Made by a program: the position numbers and the translations under genes. This document shows positions 6,565-12,236 of a stretch of 12,236 nucleotides of DNA, in pieces. Below the pieces are notes generated by a model. That model was given only the letters and a program-made list of their open reading frames with translations, was not told the DNA's origin and made no database searches. Source of the stretch: Clostridiales bacterium (GTDB lineage: Bacteria; Bacillota_B; Dehalobacteriia; UBA4068); NCBI GenBank assembly GCA_009782975.1, contig WRIA01000003.1:1-12236 (forward strand), read 5' to 3'. Positions within the stretch are counted from its first letter, which is position 1. The number at the start of each line of letters is the position of its first letter.

Positions 6565-6618
6565 TAAGCGCGGCGTATGCTTTTAGCGGGTATCATAAAA
6601 TATAGGGAGATATAGGCC

Positions 6619-9600
6619 ATGGCACAAAAGGAATTTACGCGGCAGCCACGCTTTTTGCCGGAAATGCCCGCGGGAGAAAAAAATATAGGATCCCCTCCGC
6701 CAATGCCGCAAAAGCCGGAGATATCCTGGTTAAGCATAATTCTGCCCCCGCTTATCATGATAGCCGTTACGGTATTCGTGGTGATGAGCGCCCACAGCTC
6801 GTTTATGTTTATCTCACTGGCAATGACAATAGCGGCGCTGATAAATTCTCTTATATCCGTATCCCGGCAAAACAAAAAATACCGGGCAAGCAAGGAACTG
6901 CGGGAAAGCCGCTACCTGCAATATATATCGGATATACGGGCGGAACTGACCATGCAAACAAAACTTCAGGCCGCGGCCATGAGCGAGATGAACCCGGACC
7001 CGGAAGTATGCGTTACCCGCATACGAAACACGGATAGCAAATTATGGGAAAGAACACCGGCCCACAGCGATTTTCTTTCCGCGCGTGCAGGCATGGGCAA
7101 TGTGCCCTTTGCGGTAAAATTATGCTGCGAGCGGCAGCGTTTCGACCTGGAGGAAGACCCTTTGGCCGGGGAACCGGAAAAAATAGCCCTGGATTTCGAA
7201 AAAGTAAATGATGTTCCGGTATGCCTGGATATATATAATGGCGAGATTTGCGGTATAGCGGGGGATAACGAGCGTGTAATAAGCTTGCTTAACGCTGTTA
7301 TGACGCAACTTGTAACCAATCACGGTTATGATGACGTAAATATAGTGCTGTTGCTTAAAGAAGAAAACGTGGAAAAATTGTCCTGGATGAGGTTTTTGCC
7401 CCATGTCTGGGATGCGGAATATAAGATACGCTTTATTTCCTGCGGCGCCGTAATGACCCATCAAACACTGGCTGTTCTTTACGATATACTGCGCGGCAGG
7501 GAGCTTCGCAAAAAAGACGATTCCCGCTCTGCCCCGCTTATGCTGCCCCATTATGTGTTTGTTGTGGATGATAGCTCCCTTCTGGATAAAGAGCCCATAG
7601 CAAAGTATCTGTACGAACCTAATAAAGACCTGGGCGTTTCCAGCTTGTTTTTGGCCGGTAACAAGGCCTATTTGCCTATGAACTGTAAAACGGTTATAGT
7701 AACCGGTGCTAAAGCCCACGAGATAAGCAATAAAGATCATGGCGGTAAAGCCACTTTTACCCCCGACAAGGTGGACGAAAGCAAGCTTGGTTTCGTCGGC
7801 AGGCAGCTGGCATCCTTAAGGATAAAAAGCTCTTTTTCTCACTTTGGTCTGCCCAGATACATAACCTTGAACCGTATGTACGGCATAAAAACGCCGGAGG
7901 AAATAGACCTGCGGGACAAATGGCTTAATAACAGGACTTATATGGGCATGAGCGTGCCTGTAGGGGCCCGCGCGGGCGGGGAATTGTTTTACCTGGATAT
8001 GCACGAAACAGGCTTTGGCCCTCATGGGCTGGTGGCCGGTACCACCGGCTCCGGCAAAAGCGAGATGTTGCAGTCTTTGATGATCTCGCTGGCCATTAAT
8101 TATCACCCCCACGACGTGGTATTTGTTTTGATAGATTATAAAGGCGGCGGTATGGCGGATGCCTTTAAAGGCCTGCCGCATCTGGTGGGGACAATTACCA
8201 ACCTGGGGGGCAATCAAACCGCCCGGGCCCTTATCTCCATAAAAAGCGAGTTGCAAAGGCGGCAAAAAACATTTTCCCATTACGGCGTAAACAACATAGA
8301 CAAATACCAAAAGCTGTATCACAATGCCGGGGCCGCTTTGCCCATACCTCATCTTATAATGATAGCCGACGAATTTGCCGAGCTTAAGGCAGAGCAGCCG
8401 GAGTTTATGAAGGAGCTGGTAAGCGCGGCGCGGGTAGGGCGCAGCCTGGGCGTGCATCTGATACTGGCTACCCAAAAGCCGGGCGGCATAGTTGACGATC
8501 AGATATGGAGCAACTCCAAATTCAAAATATGCCTTAAGGTACAGGATGCCGGAGATAGCAGGGATGTTATAAAAAGGGACGATGCCGCCTATATAAAGGA
8601 GCCGGGCCGGGCCTATATACAGGTGGGCAATGACGAGTTTTTCGAGATGTTTCAATCGGCCTATTCCGGCGCGGATATCGACCCTTTAAACGAAAAAACG
8701 CGAAAAGAAGAACATCATATTTACAAAGTGGCCCTAAACGGGCGCTGCGATAAAGTTTACCCGCAAAGGGAGGAAAAAATTACCGAAACAGAATTGCCCA
8801 GCCAGCTTAAAGCCATGACAGAGCATATTATGAATACTGCTGCAAATATGTCTTTATCCGCGCTGCCGGGCCCCTGGCCGCCGCCTTTGGAGGAAAGCCT
8901 GTATTTAGAGGATATACTGGATACAAACGGCGGTTTCGATTATAAGACAGGGGAATGGAGGAAGTGCGCCGCAGACACACCGACAGCTATAAAGCCGGTG
9001 GTGGGCATTTACGACGACCCTCGTAATCAGATACAGGATAAGCTGGCTCTGGATTTTACGGCAAACGGTAATTTGTTCGTTTACGGTATGCCCGGCAGCG
9101 GAAAAACGGTGTTTTTGCAGACCCTTTGTCTCTCGTTGGCCCATAGCTATACCCCGCAGGAGGTCAGCATATATGTAATGGATCTCGGCGGCGGCGCCTT
9201 TAAGCGATGGGAAGCCTTGCCCCATATAGGCGGCGTAATTACGGTGGAGGAAGAACACAGGCTAAATCAATTTATGGTCTTTATATTCCGCATGATAGAG
9301 GAAAGAAAAAAAGCCTTTTTAAGCGCCGGCGCGGATAGTTTTGCCGGGTTTAAGGAAACATCCGGGCAACGGATGCCGGCGGTATTCGTTCTGCTGGATA
9401 ATTACACCGCTTTGGCGGAGGTTTACGATAATATCGCCGAACAAATGATAACTTTGGCGCGGGAAGGCTTTAAATACGGCATATATATAGTTGCCGCCGC
9501 CAATCAGGAAAGGGCCTATCGTTTTTCCGCCAATTTTAAAATGGCGGTGACCTTCGAAATGAACGATAAAGGGGATTACGAGGCCATAGTGGGCAGATGT

Positions 9601-10524
9601 CATGGTTTGGAGCCCGCGAAAAATGCCGGGCGCGCCCTGCTGCGCAACAATCCCCCGCTGGAGTTCCAAGCGGCCTGCTGCCGCTTTAGGGAAAAAAGCC
9701 CGGAGGATATACTGGAAGTATTCGCTTCCTTTGTAAAAGTAGGGCGCATAAGACCGGCCTTGCCCATACCGCAGATGCCGGATGTCGTAGATATATTTGA
9801 TTTAAACAGGCATACTTACAGCAGCGTTATAAATGTTGGGTTGTTAAACGATAATTTACAGCCCGCCGCACTGGATCTGGATATCAACCATTTGTTGCTG
9901 GTAACGGGCGAACCCGGCTGCGGCAAAAGTACCCTGCTTGTTTCTCTGGCCGGTCTGCTTTTAGGCCTTGCAAGCGCCAGGGTATATATAAAAGACAGCG
10001 CCTCATCCGGCCTTTATCCCCTGCTGGGCATGGATAATGTGACAGATATAGGGGGTATGGGCGACGAATACGCGTTTGCGGAGGAAATAGACGCTTTGCT
10101 GCAGGACCGCCGCACACAAATGCTAGAATACCGCAAAAACGGCCGGGATATATCCGCGTTAAAGGATAGCTGGGAGCATATAGTATTTATAGTGGACGAT
10201 CTGGCGGATTTTGTTGAAAAAAGCGCGGGGCCTCTGCTTGACCTGCTGGAAAGGATAGCCAAAAAGGAGTACGGCCTAAAAATATCTATCTGGGCCGCGG
10301 GCAATAACAGTGACATCAGCGTTTCCTACGACAGCTTTGTAAAGGCCTTTAAAAACGCGCAATGCGGCGTTTTATTAGGCAGCCTTAAAGAGCAGGGCGT
10401 ATTTAATGTAAGGATGCCCTACGGCAGCTACGAAAAAAAGGAATTTGCCGTTGGGGAAGGCTACCTGGTGCTTAAAAACAAATACGCCGGTATAAAGGCG
10501 GCGGCGGATATCCGCCTGCTGTAA
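6619..10524 (+). CDS. essC: EssC/YukB-type type VII secretion ATPase (FtsK/SpoIIIE family), no FHA domains
   Basis: A 1301-residue membrane ATPase that powers substrate export through the type VII channel. After a 35-residue cytosolic start come two membrane helices (about 38-56 and 60-80). Three FtsK/SpoIIIE modules follow. Domain 1: Walker A GTTGSGKS at 474-481, Walker B LIMIADE ending D584-E585, then LATQKP. Domain 2: GMPGSGKT at 823-830, Walker B FVLLDN with D927-N928. Domain 3: GEPGCGKS at 1097-1104, Walker B IVFIVDD with D1193-D1194. Only domain 1 keeps the catalytic D-E pair, as is usual for the family, where the later domains are less active. Typical Bacillus/Staphylococcus EssC has about 1480 residues with two N-terminal FHA domains; these are absent here and the start is well supported (GGGAG at 6605-6609 before ATG 6619). 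The gene ends the 5590 operon, or is followed by WXG100 protein 3. Confidence 0.93.
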   Translation: MAQKEFTRQPRFLPEMPAGEKNIGSPPPMPQKPEISWLSIILPPLIMIAVTVFVVMSAHSSFMFISLAMTIAALINSLISVSRQNKKYRASKELRESRYLQYISDIRAELTMQTKLQAAAMSEMNPDPEVCVTRIRNTDSKLWERTPAHSDFLSARAGMGNVPFAVKLCCERQRFDLEEDPLAGEPEKIALDFEKVNDVPVCLDIYNGEICGIAGDNERVISLLNAVMTQLVTNHGYDDVNIVLLLKEENVEKLSWMRFLPHVWDAEYKIRFISCGAVMTHQTLAVLYDILRGRELRKKDDSRSAPLMLPHYVFVVDDSSLLDKEPIAKYLYEPNKDLGVSSLFLAGNKAYLPMNCKTVIVTGAKAHEISNKDHGGKATFTPDKVDESKLGFVGRQLASLRIKSSFSHFGLPRYITLNRMYGIKTPEEIDLRDKWLNNRTYMGMSVPVGARAGGELFYLDMHETGFGPHGLVAGTTGSGKSEMLQSLMISLAINYHPHDVVFVLIDYKGGGMADAFKGLPHLVGTITNLGGNQTARALISIKSELQRRQKTFSHYGVNNIDKYQKLYHNAGAALPIPHLIMIADEFAELKAEQPEFMKELVSAARVGRSLGVHLILATQKPGGIVDDQIWSNSKFKICLKVQDAGDSRDVIKRDDAAYIKEPGRAYIQVGNDEFFEMFQSAYSGADIDPLNEKTRKEEHHIYKVALNGRCDKVYPQREEKITETELPSQLKAMTEHIMNTAANMSLSALPGPWPPPLEESLYLEDILDTNGGFDYKTGEWRKCAADTPTAIKPVVGIYDDPRNQIQDKLALDFTANGNLFVYGMPGSGKTVFLQTLCLSLAHSYTPQEVSIYVMDLGGGAFKRWEALPHIGGVITVEEEHRLNQFMVFIFRMIEERKKAFLSAGADSFAGFKETSGQRMPAVFVLLDNYTALAEVYDNIAEQMITLAREGFKYGIYIVAAANQERAYRFSANFKMAVTFEMNDKGDYEAIVGRCHGLEPAKNAGRALLRNNPPLEFQAACCRFREKSPEDILEVFASFVKVGRIRPALPIPQMPDVVDIFDLNRHTYSSVINVGLLNDNLQPAALDLDINHLLLVTGEPGCGKSTLLVSLAGLLLGLASARVYIKDSASSGLYPLLGMDNVTDIGGMGDEYAFAEEIDALLQDRRTQMLEYRKNGRDISALKDSWEHIVFIVDDLADFVEKSAGPLLDLLERIAKKEYGLKISIWAAGNNSDISVSYDSFVKAFKNAQCGVLLGSLKEQGVFNVRMPYGSYEKKEFAVGEGYLVLKNKYAGIKAAADIRLL

Positions 10525-10546
10525 AAACAAATAAGAAGGCTTAAGC

Positions 10547-10571
10547 AGACAGCAGACAAAGATTGCTGTTT
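10547..10571 (+). repeat. Small hairpin between the EssC gene and WXG100 gene 3
   Basis: ACAGCA (10549-10554) pairs with TGCTGT (10564-10569) and extends by a G-T and an A-T pair to an 8-bp stem with a 9-base loop. It is followed by TATATAC rather than a T-run, so it is at best a weak attenuator or an mRNA processing/stability element. Confidence 0.35.
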
Positions 10572-10606
10572 ATATACAATAAACGCGGTATAAAGGAGGT
10601 GAGAAT

Positions 10607-10912
10607 ATGGCAACAAACGCGGATATACAGGTTTCTATAGAGGCAAAAGAAGCGTCGAAAAAAAAGTTTAACACAGAGCGGGAAAATATCGTGGCCAGCC
10701 TGGAAAGGCTGCAAAGGGAAGTAAATAATGTGCAGTCCTGGTGGAAGGGCGAATCCGGCGCGGCGTTTATGGAAAAATTTACCAAGGTAAAGGCGGAGAT
10801 AAAAGCCGGTATAGAAAGCTGCGTGGCGGATTATTGCGCTTTGATGGACGCTACGGTGGATGCCCATCTGGAAGCGGACAGGCAGCTGGCAGCCAAAGTA
10901 AGGTCTATGTAA
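10607..10912 (+). CDS. WXG100 (ESAT-6-like) protein 3
   Basis: A 101-residue protein from ATG 10607. The ribosome site AAAGGAGGTGAG (10592-10603) is almost fully complementary to the 16S rRNA tail, the strongest in the window, so high translation is expected. Helix 1 is about 8-43, the turn is SWWKGESG with W46-K47-G48, and helix 2 is about 51-98, ending AAKVRSM. No signal peptide or clear YxxxD/E tail is present. It is closest in style to canonical EsxA (QSWWKGESGAAF). It sits 82 bases after the ATPase gene and is followed by a strong terminator, so it closes the secretion locus. The high predicted expression and separate position suggest that this may be the main secreted substrate. Confidence 0.9.
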   Translation: MATNADIQVSIEAKEASKKKFNTERENIVASLERLQREVNNVQSWWKGESGAAFMEKFTKVKAEIKAGIESCVADYCALMDATVDAHLEADRQLAAKVRSM

Positions 10913-10920
10913 CCTGTCAT

Positions 10921-10963
10921 AAAAACCCCCCGCCGCGCCTTTACGGTGCCGGAGGGGGTTTTT
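10921..10963 (+). terminator. Rho-independent terminator of the secretion locus
   Basis: AAAAACCCCC on the left pairs with GGGGGTTTTT on the right. An inner stem (GCGCC 10935-10939 with GGTGC 10945-10949, loop TTTAC) closes the hairpin, with small internal mismatches between. The stem ends in five Ts on the plus strand. The A-run on the left would also let it work on the minus strand. It begins 8 bases after the WXG100 gene 3 stop. Confidence 0.88.
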
Positions 10964-11070
10964 ATATGGCAAAAGCAAAAGGATAATAGGGGCGGCGGTA
11001 ATGATATTTCAACAAGCCCATAAATGTAATGTGTTATGAATAATTAACCGAAAAATTAATATTTTTCTAC

Positions 11071-11100
11071 TTGTGGCGCGGTTTGTTTATGTGGTACAAT
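11071..11100 (+). promoter_or_regulatory. Likely sigma-A promoter of the chimeric binding-protein gene
   Basis: TACAAT (11095-11100) matches the -10 consensus at 5 of 6 bases and has the extended -10 TG at 11092-11093. TTGTGG at 11071-11076 is a weak -35 box at 18-base spacing. It lies in AT-rich sequence after the terminator. Transcription would start near 11107, giving a leader of about 87 bases. Confidence 0.6.
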
Positions 11101-11154
11101 GTATGCGTCGAATTAGAGTGTTACATCGGGCTGCTTCCGAAATTTCAGGCATAC
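11101..11154 (+). other. Possible structured 5' leader
   Basis: GTATGC (11101-11106) is complementary to GCATAC (11149-11154), and TCGG (11126-11129) to CCGA (11137-11140) within it. A CTTTTTG tract follows at about 11156-11162. This could form a folded leader or a weak attenuator, but no known riboswitch pattern is recognised. The outer stem would begin at or before the expected transcript start, which weakens the idea. Confidence 0.22.
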
Positions 11155-11193
11155 GCTTTTTGCCCAATACAAGTAAAGAGGAGATGTAATAAT

Positions 11194-12236
11194 ATGAAAA
11201 CGAAATCGAGACGGCTCTTATCAACCCTGCTTACGGTGATGATGGCGTTCGGCCTGTTTGCGGCTTTCCCGCTGACGGCAGGCGCGGCGGATCAGGGAAC
11301 TGTTATGGCAAACTTTGCGAAAGAACAATTTGCCGCCCAAAAGGCTTATTGTTTGGCTCAATTAGGAGACGCCTACTCTACAGGTCTATGCAGCTCCTTC
11401 AGAGAAGCGTTTGGCAGCGCGAAATGTGTTTACGAATCATTCCCTACGGGCACGTCTGATTTCAGCACCTACTTGTTAAACGCAAGAGCTCAGGGAGCCG
11501 ATGTTATTTTCGCACCAGTTCAAACGGAAGCCGGTGTTCTGATATTCGAGCAGGCCGATTCCATGGGTCTTGGTGTGCCGATACTTGCGGGCGGCACTTG
11601 GGATTCAGACGTAATTTTGAATGCCGCGAAGAGTAAAGATGTCGACATATATGTGGTTACAGCCGACGCTACCACTATCAAGAAATGCAACACCACCACC
11701 GGTAAGTGGGATGTAGTAAAGCAATCCTCGGCCGGAGCAACCCTTAGCCCGACGTCTGTGGCCTTTGAAAAAGGCAACAGCGGAGATATTACAATAAGCG
11801 GGGATACGGCCGGGCATAGCCCGCAGAATATCAAAAATGGCGACTTCACGCTTCAACCGGATACGGATTTCGTCATAAACAGTATGACTTCCATGACGCT
11901 TAAAGCCGCTTATCTCAACACGCTTGATGTAGGCACTCACACGCTTACTTTTAATTTCAGCGGCGGGACAAGCCCCACCTTGACCATCACCGTAACAGCG
12001 GCAGCGTCTATTGCGCCCACAATTACCGGACCGACAGCGATGAGCCTCACAACCGGGTACTCGGCGACTTCGACGGGCGCTTATACCGTTACGGGCGATC
12101 CCGCGCCGGAGGTCACAAAGGCATCAGGCGACGGTAAGATCACATGGAACAAAGATACAAAGAAACTTGATATAGCTGCGGGGCTTACAGCAGGTAAATA
12201 TGAGGCCATATTAAAGGCAAGCAGCACGGGTAAACC
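11194..12236 (+). CDS. Exported chimeric protein: binding-protein fragment, X2-like and Ig-like domains (partial)
   Basis: The frame is open from ATG 11194 (AGAGGAG just upstream) to the right edge, giving 347 visible residues. Residues 1-32 are a signal peptide (MKTKSRR, hydrophobic core, cleavage at AGAA). Residues about 35-156 match the middle part of periplasmic-binding-protein-6 (LivK-like, branched-chain amino acid) proteins: QGTVMANFAKEQF, LGDAYSTGL, SDFSTYLLNARAQGADVIF and GVPILAGGTWDS. The usual first lobe and the C-terminal part of the family are missing. Residues about 183-270 resemble an X2/CBM_X2 Ig-like domain (LSPTSVAFEKG...DVGTHTLTFNFSGG...LTITV). A further Ig-like domain starts near 276. 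A binding lobe joined to surface-display domains is unusual; it may be a repurposed adhesin or sensor. The unit is separate from the secretion operon (terminator before it, own promoter). Isoleucine codon use is mixed (7 ATA, 5 ATT, 4 ATC), unlike the ATA-rich secretion genes. Confidence 0.8.
   Translation, partial: MKTKSRRLLSTLLTVMMAFGLFAAFPLTAGAADQGTVMANFAKEQFAAQKAYCLAQLGDAYSTGLCSSFREAFGSAKCVYESFPTGTSDFSTYLLNARAQGADVIFAPVQTEAGVLIFEQADSMGLGVPILAGGTWDSDVILNAAKSKDVDIYVVTADATTIKKCNTTTGKWDVVKQSSAGATLSPTSVAFEKGNSGDITISGDTAGHSPQNIKNGDFTLQPDTDFVINSMTSMTLKAAYLNTLDVGTHTLTFNFSGGTSPTLTITVTAAASIAPTITGPTAMSLTTGYSATSTGAYTVTGDPAPEVTKASGDGKITWNKDTKKLDIAAGLTAGKYEAILKASSTGK

Noticed and set aside
10563..10594. 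Promoter for WXG100 gene 3 (TTGCTG ... TATAAA)
   Set aside because: The 20-base spacing is too long, and the -10-like box overlaps the ribosome site. The alternative TACAAT at 10575-10580 has no recognisable -35 box. Read-through from the ATPase gene or an unrecognised promoter remains possible.
10741..10986. Plus-strand open frame overlapping WXG100 gene 3
   Set aside because: It is out of frame with the WXG100 gene, starts inside its W-x-G codons, runs through the terminator and encodes a glycine/arginine-rich string with no family likeness.

Overview
The window looks like a chromosomal segment of a Gram-positive Bacillota bacterium, most likely a clostridium-type anaerobe. The evidence is strong AGGAGG ribosome sites, TTG and GTG starts backed by good Shine-Dalgarno matches, an S-layer-homology (SLH) surface protein, and a Firmicutes-type (T7SSb) type VII secretion locus. 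Four perfect copies of the bacterial ParB/Spo0J centromere motif (parS, TGTTTCACGTGAAACA) are also present. No rRNA, tRNA, CRISPR, transposase or integrase was seen, and I cannot name the species.

Layout, all genes on the plus strand. (1) 1-1211: the tail of an unidentified gene, a YukD/EsaB-like ubiquitin-fold protein, and a cytosolic beta-propeller-like protein. (2) 1247-1326: parS pair A. (3) 1370-5417: a two-gene surface operon, made of a secreted SLH protein and a 941-residue exported protein with a CARDB-like domain. (4) 5454-5533: parS pair B, followed by a perfect inverted repeat just before the next gene. (5) 5590-10524: the secretion core, made of a WXG100 protein, a cysteine-rich helical protein, a second WXG100 protein and a 1301-residue EssC/YukB-type ATPase without FHA domains. 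(6) 10607-10912: a third WXG100 protein with a near-ideal ribosome site, closed by a strong terminator at 10921-10963. (7) 11071-12236: a separate unit with its own promoter and a chimeric exported protein that runs off the window. It joins a signal peptide, part of a branched-chain amino-acid binding protein, an X2-like domain and an Ig-like domain.

How the parts fit: WXG100 proteins are the small helical-hairpin substrates and components of type VII secretion, EssC is its membrane ATPase motor, and YukD/EsaB is its small cytosolic regulator. The SLH and CARDB proteins would sit in or on the cell wall. Each of the two main operons is preceded by an 80-bp module of two parS sites exactly 64 bp apart around a shared 16-bp core. 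This suggests either that the locus lies in the ori-proximal centromere region or that a ParB-family protein controls both operons. EssB/YukC, EssA, EsaA/YueB and LXG toxins were not found here and may lie outside the window.

The most noteworthy observations are the duplicated parS modules flanking a surface operon inside a type VII locus, the FHA-less EssC with three WXG100 partners and a cysteine-rich companion, and the chimeric binding-protein/Ig protein at the right edge.
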